From: Variovorax gossypii
GTDB taxonomy: Bacteria; Pseudomonadota; Gammaproteobacteria; Burkholderiales; Burkholderiaceae_C
DNA: 64,000 nucleotides
Assembly: GCF_003965815.1 (NCBI RefSeq)
Contig: NZ_RXOE01000008.1
Location: 1-64,000, forward strand
Direction of reading: 5' to 3'
The notes under the pieces were generated by a model. The model was not told the DNA's origin and ran no database searches. It was given only the letters and a program-made list of their open reading frames with translations. The translations under genes were made by a program, and so were the position numbers. Position 1 is the first letter of the stretch, and each line of letters opens with the position of its first letter. Below, piece by piece: positions 1-6,934 of the stretch.

Positions 1-231
1 GGTGGTGACGCCGGGGCCGACGTCGACCACGATGCCCGCGCCTTCATGGCCGAGGATGGCGGGGAAGATGCCTTCGGGGTCGGCGCCCGAGAGGGTGTAG
101 TAGTCGGTATGGCAGATGCCGGTGGCCTTGATCTCGACGAGCACTTCGCCGAACTTCGGGCCTTCGAGGTCCACGGTTTCGATGGTGAGCGGGGCTGCGG
201 ATTTCCAGGCGACGGCGGCTTTGGTTTTCAT
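1..231 (-). CDS. frmA: S-(hydroxymethyl)glutathione dehydrogenase (class III alcohol dehydrogenase), N-terminal fragment
   Basis: This is the first 77 codons of a zinc alcohol dehydrogenase; the rest lies beyond the left edge. The visible N-terminus starts MKTKAAVAWKS and carries the class III zinc-ligand segment GICHTDYYTLSG (catalytic Cys and the following His-Thr-Asp) and then ILGHEGAGIV (the GHE motif). Class III enzymes oxidise the spontaneous glutathione-formaldehyde adduct to S-formylglutathione, the main formaldehyde detoxification route in proteobacteria. The gene starts only 38 nt downstream of the GST-like gene on the same strand, so it is probably co-transcribed with the split oxygenase genes. 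That placement suggests those genes release formaldehyde by demethylation (inference). The family call is secure; the substrate class is inferred from the N-terminal match. Confidence 0.85.
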   Translation of the reverse strand, partial: MKTKAAVAWKSAAPLTIETVDLEGPKFGEVLVEIKATGICHTDYYTLSGADPEGIFPAILGHEGAGIVVDVGPGVTT

Positions 232-269
232 GATGTTCGGTCTCGAAAGCGGGGGATGGGGGAGGATTC

Positions 270-917
270 TCAGGCAGGGCCAGCAGGGAAGATACCCGAC
301 ATGCCGATGAACCCGGGCAAGTGGCGGAAATCCCAGACCCAGTTTCGCAGCGCGGGAAACTCGTCGAGCGAAATGCCGCCTTCTCCCGCGAGCGCGACGT
401 AGGGAAAGCAGGCGAGGTCGGCAACGGTGGGCCCGGGCGACGACGCGAGCCAGCGCAGGCCCTCGCTGGCCCGCTCGGCGAGATGGTCGTCGAGCACCCG
501 GAACACGGCGCGTGCGCCGCTGCGGCAGGCCTCGATGTCGAGGTGGTGATAGCCGAGCGCGTCGTGCAGTCGCGCGGCCGATGCGGTGCGCGTGATCTCG
601 TCGGCGGTGGCGAGCCACTGGGCGACTTCGCCGCGCAGCTTCGGGTCGGCGGGATACCAGCGGCCCTCCGCGTCGTGGCGGCTCGCGAGGTAGACCAGGA
701 TGGCCTGTGCGTCCCGCAGCACGAAGCCGTCGTCGTCGATCACCGGCAGCTGGCCCAGCGGATTGACGTTGGCGAGGAATGCGGCCGACTTGTGCTCGCG
801 GCCGGGAAAGAAATCGACCGGCACCGTTTGATACGGCACGCCCAGCCAGGCCAGCATCTGCCGCACCTTGAAGCAGTTGCCCGAGAGCGGGTAGTCGTAG
901 AGCTTCAGCGTCGTCAT
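270..917 (-). CDS. Glutathione S-transferase-like protein, possible NdmE-like oxygenase partner
   Basis: A 215-aa cytosolic GST-fold protein. Residues 1-80 form the thioredoxin-like domain: the strand LKLYDYP, a helix start with Ser-Gly-Asn-Cys15, the cis-proline in GQLPVI (Pro58), and the glutathione gamma-glutamyl contact region LRDAQAIL. An all-helical C-domain follows. Its ATG overlaps the stop codon of the upstream oxygenase gene (ATGA, 914-917), which indicates translational coupling. GST-like NdmE is known to be a structural partner of the Rieske-less N-demethylase NdmC in Pseudomonas putida CBB5. Gene coupling to a Rieske-less oxygenase here makes the same role plausible. A real glutathione-transfer or ether-cleaving role is the alternative. 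Family assignment is strong; partner role is inference. Confidence 0.8.
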   Translation of the reverse strand: MTTLKLYDYPLSGNCFKVRQMLAWLGVPYQTVPVDFFPGREHKSAAFLANVNPLGQLPVIDDDGFVLRDAQAILVYLASRHDAEGRWYPADPKLRGEVAQWLATADEITRTASAARLHDALGYHHLDIEACRSGARAVFRVLDDHLAERASEGLRWLASSPGPTVADLACFPYVALAGEGGISLDEFPALRNWVWDFRHLPGFIGMSGIFPAGPA

Positions 918-1765
918 GCCGCGGCCCTCACGCCGAAGCGCATGCCGCGCTCACGCAGCCATCGCCGGTAGGTGACGGAGGAGGTGTCGCCGCGCGTCGG
1001 CGTCTCGGCGCGGCCTTCGAGCGGCATGCGCTTGAAGGCGTGGTTCTCCAGGATGGGCTTGTCCTGCCCGAAGATGGTGTGCTGGAAGGCGATGAGCTCC
1101 GCGTCTGTGGAGCCGTCGTCGTAGCAGGCGAGCAGGGTGTGGGCGATGACGTGCTCGTCGTCGACCGGCTGCAGGAAGAGGCCGATCGCGTCGAGCTCGC
1201 CCGCGCGGAAGCTCGACTTGTAGAGCATGGCCGAGAAGGGCTGCATCACGCGGTACTTGTAGAGCACCTCGCTGCCCGACGAATCGTGGGCGGCCGAGGC
1301 GCGCGGCTGCCAGAAGCGGCAGTCGGTGGCCCAGATCTCGCCGGTGGAGGGCTCCACCTGCACCTGGTACTGCGCCACCTCGGTGTGCGGCACCTTGCCG
1401 AGGTAGTCGGCATGCACGAAGGGAAAGTGCGCCATGTCGAGGAAGTTCTCGATCACGCGCAGCCCCGACACCGCGACGCCGATGCCGCCGCAGTCGACGA
1501 GGCGACGGCCGGGCTCGCCGTATTCGGGAAAGTCGAAGAGCGGCCGGGCAGGGCGGCCGCTGGGGCAGACCCACAGGTAGCCGTAGCGTGGCTGCACGGC
1601 GAGCTGCATGTCGCCGAGGCTGCAGTGGGGCATGCCGTCGGCGTCGGTCGACAGCAGCACTGCCTCGCCGAGCAGACGGGTGGCGCGCGAGGCCGATGGC
1701 GCCGGCGCCGGGCCGACGACCAGCCAGTCGTCGAGCATGTTGGGATCGTCGGTGACGAAGGGCAT
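914..1765 (-). CDS. Rieske-type non-heme iron oxygenase catalytic subunit lacking the Rieske cluster segment
   Basis: A 283-aa member of the VanA/NdmC-type oxygenase family. The catalytic iron site is intact: in ENFLDMAHFPFVH, Asp110, His113 and His118 form the D-x2-H-x4-H motif. The N-terminus keeps the flanks of a Rieske domain (RLLGEAVLLS near 30-39 and RYGYLWVCPSG near 60-70), but the CxH...CxxH block that binds the 2Fe-2S cluster is absent. The sequence passes directly from one flank to the other, as after an internal deletion. NdmC (caffeine N7-demethylase) is a known oxygenase lacking its own Rieske cluster. The cluster here is probably supplied by the next gene upstream. Electrons would pass from a reductase to that Rieske protein and on to this iron site. 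The substrate is unknown; demethylation is suggested by frmA downstream. Confidence 0.85.
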   Translation of the reverse strand: MPFVTDDPNMLDDWLVVGPAPAPSASRATRLLGEAVLLSTDADGMPHCSLGDMQLAVQPRYGYLWVCPSGRPARPLFDFPEYGEPGRRLVDCGGIGVAVSGLRVIENFLDMAHFPFVHADYLGKVPHTEVAQYQVQVEPSTGEIWATDCRFWQPRASAAHDSSGSEVLYKYRVMQPFSAMLYKSSFRAGELDAIGLFLQPVDDEHVIAHTLLACYDDGSTDAELIAFQHTIFGQDKPILENHAFKRMPLEGRAETPTRGDTSSVTYRRWLRERGMRFGVRAAA

Positions 1766-1776
1766 GGGTTCTTCTT

Positions 1777-2457
1777 TCAGCCTTGGGGCAGGGCTTCGAT
1801 TTCGGTGCGCAGCTGGCGGGCTGCTGCGTGCAAGGCTTTCATGGCGGCCGAGCCGGGGGCTGCTTCAGTCCACAGGTGGATGAAGGCGAGCCCGGGCTGG
1901 GCATCGAGGACGAGTGCGACGGTTTCCGTGCCGCCGAGCCGGCCGCGCCAGCCGGGAGCGGCCGGCCCTTCGGCTAGGCCATTGCGTGCCAGCGCTTCCC
2001 GTGCAGTGCCGGCGGACGCACGGACCGTCAGCGTGCGGCAGAAGTGCCAGCCGTCGGGAACAGCGCCGCCCAGCGCATCGGGCACGGGCGGCACCTCAGG
2101 AGAGAGGTTCACCCACAGCATTCCTGCCGCCTCCGCCGTGCCGAAGGTCTTCGCGCAGACGTTGCGCGGTGCCTGCATGGCCGGATGCGCCGGGATGCTG
2201 GCGCACTGCCCGCTGCCGGCCTCGTATTGCCAGCCGTGGTACGCGCAGGCCAGTCGGTTGTCGATGACCTGCCCCAGCGTGAAGCGCACGCTGCGGTGGG
2301 GGCAGCGGTTCTCCCAGGCCTGGGCGGTGCCGTCGGCGGCGCGCCAGAGCGCGAGTTCCTGGCCTTCGGCGAAGCCGGCGACGATGTTGGCGCCCGGGCG
2401 CAGGTCGGCCGAGCGCGCGACGGGGTGCCACGGGGCTGTGTTTTCAGGAGTGTTCAT
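1777..2457 (-). CDS. Stand-alone Rieske 2Fe-2S protein with a vestigial catalytic domain
   Basis: A 226-aa protein starting MNTPENTAPWHPV. The Rieske domain occupies about residues 10-115, with ligands Cys52-x-His54 (RCPHRS) and Cys71-x2-His74 (ACAYHGW), spaced by 16 residues as in ring-hydroxylating oxygenases. Residues 140-226 look like remains of an oxygenase C-domain, but no D-x2-H-x4-H iron site is present. It is therefore complementary to the downstream gene, which has the iron site and no Rieske site. The 11-nt gap and shared strand imply an operon. It probably acts as the electron donor or trans Rieske subunit. The start is set by the ATG at 2457, since the frame upstream runs into the divergent LysR region. 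No FNR/ferredoxin reductase is adjacent; VanB at 52409 is one candidate donor. Confidence 0.83.
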   Translation of the reverse strand: MNTPENTAPWHPVARSADLRPGANIVAGFAEGQELALWRAADGTAQAWENRCPHRSVRFTLGQVIDNRLACAYHGWQYEAGSGQCASIPAHPAMQAPRNVCAKTFGTAEAAGMLWVNLSPEVPPVPDALGGAVPDGWHFCRTLTVRASAGTAREALARNGLAEGPAAPGWRGRLGGTETVALVLDAQPGLAFIHLWTEAAPGSAAMKALHAAARQLRTEIEALPQG

Positions 2458-2575
2458 GGATCGTGGGAATGCGCCGAAAGGGCGGCTGTTCGCCGGTGAT
2501 ACCGTACCGTTTCCGCCGCACCGATGAAAGTCACATGAAGAGACGCTGCTTTTCATTCCTGCAACGCTGGGCCGC

Positions 2576-3544
2576 ATGAGCCGCATCGATCTCGCCCTGG
2601 TCGAGGCTTTCGTGCTGATCGCCCGCAGCGGCAGCCTCACGAAGGCCGAAAGCCTCTCCGGCGTTTCCAAGGCCACCTTGAGCCGCCAGCTCACGCGGCT
2701 GGAGGAACTGCTGGGCGCGCAACTGCTTTTGCGCAGCCCTCGCCGAATCTCGTTGACCGAGGCCGGCCACGCCTTTCTCGCGCGCGGCGAAGGGCTGCTC
2801 GACGAAGTGAAGGGCCGGCTGGAAGAGGCCAGCACCGAGATCCATGCGCTGACCACGGGCGTGTCGGGCAGCCTCTCGCTGCTGTCGGACACGCAGTTCA
2901 GCACCTCCTTCGTCTGCCACGTGGTCAAGCTGTTCCTGGAGGCCCATCCCGACGTGCGCTGCCAGCTCGACGTGGCGAACGGCTTCCATGCGCCGCGCAT
3001 CGCCGATGTCGATTGCTACGTGTGTTCCGAGCCGCCCGACGCGCCGAATCTCGTGGCCAGGCTGCTGGGGCGGCTGAACTACGGGCTGTACGCGAGCCCG
3101 CAGTACCTGGCGCGGCACGGCACGCCGTCGTCGCCAAGCGAGCTGGCAGCGCACCAGTCGATCGTGATGAAGGAGCCTTCGGAGCGCTCGCAGGTGCTGC
3201 TGGTGTCGGGCACGGCCAGCTTCGCCTTCAGGCCTGAGCCGGCCTTCGAAACCAACGACCACTGGGTGATGAAGACCTTCTGCATCGATGGCCTGGGCAT
3301 CGCGCTGCTGCCGGCCTTCTTCGTGCGGCCCGAGCTGGAGCAGGGCGTACTGGTGCCGGTGCTGCCGCAGTGGCAGCCGGAGCCGCGGCGCATCTACTGC
3401 GCCTACCAGCGGCAGCGCTACATGGGCCAGAAGCTGCGCTCCTTCGTCGACCTGATGGCGCGCTGCGTGGTCGACATCGATTCGTACAACTACTACGTCG
3501 GCTCGACCGCCGCGCGCAGGCGCAGGACGGCCGCGAGAACATAA
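2576..3544 (+). CDS. LysR-family transcriptional regulator, divergent from the split oxygenase operon
   Basis: A 322-aa LysR-type regulator. Residues 1-62 form the winged helix-turn-helix, including SGVSKATLSRQLTRLEELLG and the typical LLLRSPRRISLTEAGHAFL wing. A type 2 periplasmic-binding-fold effector domain covers about 90-300. It is transcribed away from the Rieske gene with a 118-bp shared promoter region, the usual arrangement for a LysR regulator of the divergent operon, so the Rieske/oxygenase/GST/frmA genes are the likely targets (inference). The inducer is not evident. The C-terminal extension ending RRRRTAART is basic and of unknown meaning. The stop codon lies only 33 nt before aroQ. 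Confidence 0.87.
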   Translation: MSRIDLALVEAFVLIARSGSLTKAESLSGVSKATLSRQLTRLEELLGAQLLLRSPRRISLTEAGHAFLARGEGLLDEVKGRLEEASTEIHALTTGVSGSLSLLSDTQFSTSFVCHVVKLFLEAHPDVRCQLDVANGFHAPRIADVDCYVCSEPPDAPNLVARLLGRLNYGLYASPQYLARHGTPSSPSELAAHQSIVMKEPSERSQVLLVSGTASFAFRPEPAFETNDHWVMKTFCIDGLGIALLPAFFVRPELEQGVLVPVLPQWQPEPRRIYCAYQRQRYMGQKLRSFVDLMARCVVDIDSYNYYVGSTAARRRRTAART

Positions 3545-3577
3545 TTGGCCTCCGTTTGCCAGACTCCGACAACCATC

Positions 3578-4018
3578 ATGAAGAAGATCCTCGTCCTCAA
3601 CGGCCCCAACCTCAACCTGCTCGGCACGCGCGAGCCCGAACAGTACGGTCGCGACACGCTGGCCGACGTCGAACGGCTGTGCAAGGAAACCGGCGCGAAG
3701 CACGGCGTGGAGATCGAATGCCGCCAGTCGAACCACGAGGGCGTGCTGATCGACTGGATCCAGGAAGCCGGCCGCGAGGTGGCGGCGGGCAACATGATCG
3801 GCGTGGTGATGAACCCGGGCGCCTACACCCACACCTCGATCGCGCTGCACGACGCCATCAAGGGCGCGAGCGTGCCGCTGATCGAACTGCACATCTCGAA
3901 CGTGCATGCGCGGGAGGAATTCCGCCACCACTCGTACATCTCGCCGGCGGCGAAGGGCATCATCGTGGGGCTGGGCGTGAAGGGCTACATCCTCGCCATC
4001 ACGGCGCTGGCGACCTGA
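3578..4018 (+). CDS. aroQ: Type II 3-dehydroquinate dehydratase
   Basis: A 146-aa type II dehydroquinase catalysing 3-dehydroquinate to 3-dehydroshikimate in the shikimate pathway, or the quinate branch of aromatic catabolism. Diagnostic segments are the start MKKILVLNGPNLNLLGTREP, then EQYG (active-site Tyr on the mobile loop), MNPGAYTHTSIALHDAI (catalytic His) and ELHISNVHAREEFRHHS. Length is normal for the dodecameric type II family. The ATG at 3578 is chosen over an in-frame TTG at 3545 because conserved homology begins at MKKIL. It lies 33 nt after the LysR gene but is most likely a housekeeping gene; its 3' end faces the spoVR-like gene convergently. Confidence 0.95.
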   Translation: MKKILVLNGPNLNLLGTREPEQYGRDTLADVERLCKETGAKHGVEIECRQSNHEGVLIDWIQEAGREVAAGNMIGVVMNPGAYTHTSIALHDAIKGASVPLIELHISNVHAREEFRHHSYISPAAKGIIVGLGVKGYILAITALAT

Positions 4019-4040
4019 CCCTTCGCCTTCGATCGATCAA

Positions 4041-5594
4041 TCAATAGAGTTGCTTCGGCGCCGAGGCCTTCCAGCTGCGGCTGATGCGGCCCTGGCTGTC
4101 GATGCTTTCCAGGTGCACGTCGAAGCCCCAGAGCCGCGCGACGTGCTTGAGCACTTCTTCGGCCGTGTCGTGCAGCGGCAGGTTGTTGCGCTGCGTGTGT
4201 CGCAGCGTCAGCGAGCGGTCGCCGCGCATGGCCACGTTCCACACCTGGATGTCGGGCTCGCGGCTGCCCATGTCGTACTGGCGTGACAGCGATTCGCGCA
4301 GCGCGTGATAGCCGCTGTCGTCGTGGATGGCCGAAACCTCCAGTTCCGATTCGCTCTGGAAGTCGCGGATCGCGAAGAGGCGGAAGTCGCGCATCGTCTT
4401 CGGGCTCAGGAACTGGCCGATGAAGCTCTCGTCCTTGAAGTTGCGCATCGCGTAGTCGAGCGTGCGCAGCCAGTCGGTGCCGGCGAAGTCGGGGAACCAG
4501 CGGCGGTCTTCCTCGGTCGGCTTCTCGCAGATGCGGCGCAGGTCGGTGTACATCGCGAAGCCCAGCGCATAGGGGTTGATGCCGCTGTAGGCGCGGTGCC
4601 CCACCGGCGGCTGGAAGATCACGCCGGTGTGCGAACTGAGCCACTCCATCATGAAGCCGTCGGCCAGTTGGCCGCGGTCGTACATGGTGTTGAGCAGCGT
4701 GTAGTGCCAGAAGGTGGCCCAGCCCTCGTTCATGACCTGGGTCTGGCGCTGCGGGTAGAAGTACTGCGCGATCTTGCGCACGATGCGCACCACCTCGCGC
4801 TGCCACGGCTCCAGCAGCGCGGCGTTCTTCTCGATGAAGTAGAGCAGGTTCTCCTGCGGTTCCGAGGGAAAGCGCTTGGCGGCATCGGCTTCGGCCGCCT
4901 GCTCGCTCTTGCGCGGCAGCGTGCGCCAGAGGTCGTTCACCTGTTGCTGCATGTGGCGCTCGCGCTCGGCGCGCTGCGCGCTTTCCTGTGCCAGCGAGCG
5001 CTTCTGCGGACGGCGATAGCGGTCGACGCCGTAGTTCATCAGCGCATGGCATGAATCGAGAAGCTCTTCCACCGCATCGAGGCCCTGGCGCTCCTCGCAC
5101 TCGGCGATGTAGTGCCGCGCATAGACCAGGTAGTCGATGATGGACGAGGCATCCGTCCACATCCGGAACAGATAGTTGCCCTTGAAGAAGCTGTTGTGGC
5201 CGTAGGCCGCATGCGCGATCACCAGGGCCTGCATGGCCATGGTGTTCTCCTCCATCAGGTAGGCGATGCACGGATCGGAGTTGATGACGATCTCGTAGGC
5301 CAGCCCCATGTGGCCGCGCTTGTAGTTCTTCTCGGTCGAGATGAACTGCTTTCCGTACGACCAGTGGCGATAGATCATGGGCATGCCCACGCTCGCGTAG
5401 GCATCCATCATCTGCTCGGCCGTGATGACTTCGAGCTGGTTCGCGTACACGTCGAGGCCGTAGCCCCTGGCGGTCTTCGCGATCTCGGAGTGATAGGTCT
5501 CGATGAGCTCGAAGGTCCAGTCGGAAGGGCTGGGCAGGCGCTCCAGCCGCGGCAGGCTGGTGGCAGGCGGGGGAGCGGAGATGGCGATGTTCAT
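4041..5594 (-). CDS. spoVR: SpoVR-family protein
   Basis: A 517-aa cytoplasmic protein of the SpoVR/YcgB family. It starts at ATG 5594 (MNIAISAPPP); homology begins with the SDWTFELIETYH segment and includes the conserved YGLDVYANQLEVI, YRHWSYGKQF and HAAYGHNSFFKGNYLF blocks. The molecular activity of the family is not established. In Bacillus it affects spore cortex formation; in non-sporulating proteobacteria it travels with prkA and yeaH as a stress or stationary-phase unit. Here it is the last gene of exactly that trio, and its ATG overlaps the yeaH stop codon (ATGA). Length and conservation look complete. Confidence 0.93.
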   Translation of the reverse strand: MNIAISAPPPATSLPRLERLPSPSDWTFELIETYHSEIAKTARGYGLDVYANQLEVITAEQMMDAYASVGMPMIYRHWSYGKQFISTEKNYKRGHMGLAYEIVINSDPCIAYLMEENTMAMQALVIAHAAYGHNSFFKGNYLFRMWTDASSIIDYLVYARHYIAECEERQGLDAVEELLDSCHALMNYGVDRYRRPQKRSLAQESAQRAERERHMQQQVNDLWRTLPRKSEQAAEADAAKRFPSEPQENLLYFIEKNAALLEPWQREVVRIVRKIAQYFYPQRQTQVMNEGWATFWHYTLLNTMYDRGQLADGFMMEWLSSHTGVIFQPPVGHRAYSGINPYALGFAMYTDLRRICEKPTEEDRRWFPDFAGTDWLRTLDYAMRNFKDESFIGQFLSPKTMRDFRLFAIRDFQSESELEVSAIHDDSGYHALRESLSRQYDMGSREPDIQVWNVAMRGDRSLTLRHTQRNNLPLHDTAEEVLKHVARLWGFDVHLESIDSQGRISRSWKASAPKQLY

Positions 5595-6883
5595 GACGTG
5601 ACCCCTTCCTTCTTGAACAGGTCGCGGAAGACCGGGTAGATGTCCTGTGCGTCGGACACCTTGCGCATCGCGAAGTTGGGCTCCACGCCCTCGAGCTGCT
5701 GGTATTCCTGCCACAGGTTCTGCTCGGTCTCCGCCACCTGCACGTAGGCGTAGTAGCGCACCACCGGCAGGATGTTCTCGACCAGCAACTCGCGGCAGCG
5801 GCCGCTATCCTGGTGCCAGTTGTCGCCGTCGCTGGCCTGCGCGCCGTACACGTTCCATTCGCCGCTCGGGTAGCGCGCCTTGATGATCTCGTCCATCAGC
5901 ACCAGCGCGCTCGACACGACCGTGCCGCCAGTCTCGGTGGCGTGGAAGAACTCTTCCTCCGTCACTTCCTGCGCCTGCGTGTGGTGGCGCAGGAAGACCA
6001 GGTCGATCTTCTCGTAGTGCCGCGTGAGGAACATGTACAGCAGCATGAAGAAGCGCTTGGCCATGTCCTTGCGCGCCTCGTCCATGGAGCCCGAGACGTC
6101 CATCAGGCAGAACATCACGGCCTTGGCGCTGGGCACTGGCGTCTTCACGCGGTTGCGGTAGCGCAGGTCGATGGGGTCGATGTAGGGCACGTGCCGCATG
6201 GTGCGGCGCAGCTCGGCGATGCGTTCTTCCGTCTCGCGGATTTCCTTCTGGATGAAGGGCTGCTCGACCTGCGGATGCCGCTGCAGGCTTTCGAGGTGCG
6301 CCTCCAGCCGCTTGAGCTCCTTGCGCGGTTCGCCGCCCAGCGCGATGCGACGGGCGAGGGCCCCGCGCATCGAGCGCACCACGTGCAGGTTGTTGGGCGA
6401 GCCGTCGCTGGTGAAGCCGGCTCGGTGGCTCTTCCACTCGGGCACGTCGGCGATCTGCGTGCGGATGAGGTGCGGCAGCGCGAGGTCGTCGAAGAAGACG
6501 CGCATGAACTCCTCGCGGGTGAGGCGGAAGACGAAGTCGTCCTCGCCCTCGCCGCTGTCGCTGGCCTCGCCGCTACCCGAGCCGCCGTTGCCGCCGCCCT
6601 CGGGGCGCTTGATGCGGTCGCCCTTCAGGTACTCCTGGTTGCCCGGGTGCACGTACTCGCGGTCGCCGCCCCGGGCGTGGCCGAACACGGGCTCGGACAC
6701 GTCGTGGCGCGGCAGGGTCACATCTTCGCCTTGCTCCAGTTCGCGGATGTTGCGGCCGCTGACGGCGCGCCTCACCGCTTCCTGGATCTGCCCCTTGTAG
6801 CGCCTGAGGAAGCGCTCACGGTTGCCAATGGACTTGTTCTTGCCCGATAGCCGGCGGTCGATGATCTGCTGCAGGATGGCCAC
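5591..6883 (-). CDS. yeaH: YeaH/YhbH family protein (DUF444), von Willebrand A-like
   Basis: A 430-aa DUF444 protein. A basic N-terminal region (IDRRLSGKNKSIGNRERFLRRY) is followed by a low-complexity Gly/Ser/Glu linker at about 96-115. A von Willebrand A-like domain carries the metal-ion-dependent adhesion motif DVSGSM (Asp262, Ser264, Ser266). It is the middle member of the prkA-yeaH-spoVR operon, overlapping spoVR by 4 nt and starting 51 nt after prkA. In E. coli the orthologous yeaG-yeaH pair is induced by stress and nitrogen limitation; the biochemical role of YeaH is not defined. No truncation is seen. Confidence 0.93.
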   Translation of the reverse strand: MAILQQIIDRRLSGKNKSIGNRERFLRRYKGQIQEAVRRAVSGRNIRELEQGEDVTLPRHDVSEPVFGHARGGDREYVHPGNQEYLKGDRIKRPEGGGNGGSGSGEASDSGEGEDDFVFRLTREEFMRVFFDDLALPHLIRTQIADVPEWKSHRAGFTSDGSPNNLHVVRSMRGALARRIALGGEPRKELKRLEAHLESLQRHPQVEQPFIQKEIRETEERIAELRRTMRHVPYIDPIDLRYRNRVKTPVPSAKAVMFCLMDVSGSMDEARKDMAKRFFMLLYMFLTRHYEKIDLVFLRHHTQAQEVTEEEFFHATETGGTVVSSALVLMDEIIKARYPSGEWNVYGAQASDGDNWHQDSGRCRELLVENILPVVRYYAYVQVAETEQNLWQEYQQLEGVEPNFAMRKVSDAQDIYPVFRDLFKKEGVTS

Positions 6884-6934
6884 GATGTTGTCAACGCTCC
6901 TTGCAAAGAGAAAACGAACGGGACGACGCTTTTT

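Noticed and set aside
914..2457. The Rieske gene and the oxygenase gene being one gene broken by a frameshift
   Set aside because: Each product is complete with its own start, and each retains remnants of the domain that the other supplies. A single frameshift cannot generate both the internal Rieske deletion and the extra C-domain remnant.
3545..3577. An upstream TTG start for aroQ
   Set aside because: The 11 extra residues precede the conserved MKKILVLNGPN start of type II dehydroquinases, and TTG there is only 1 nt after the LysR stop.
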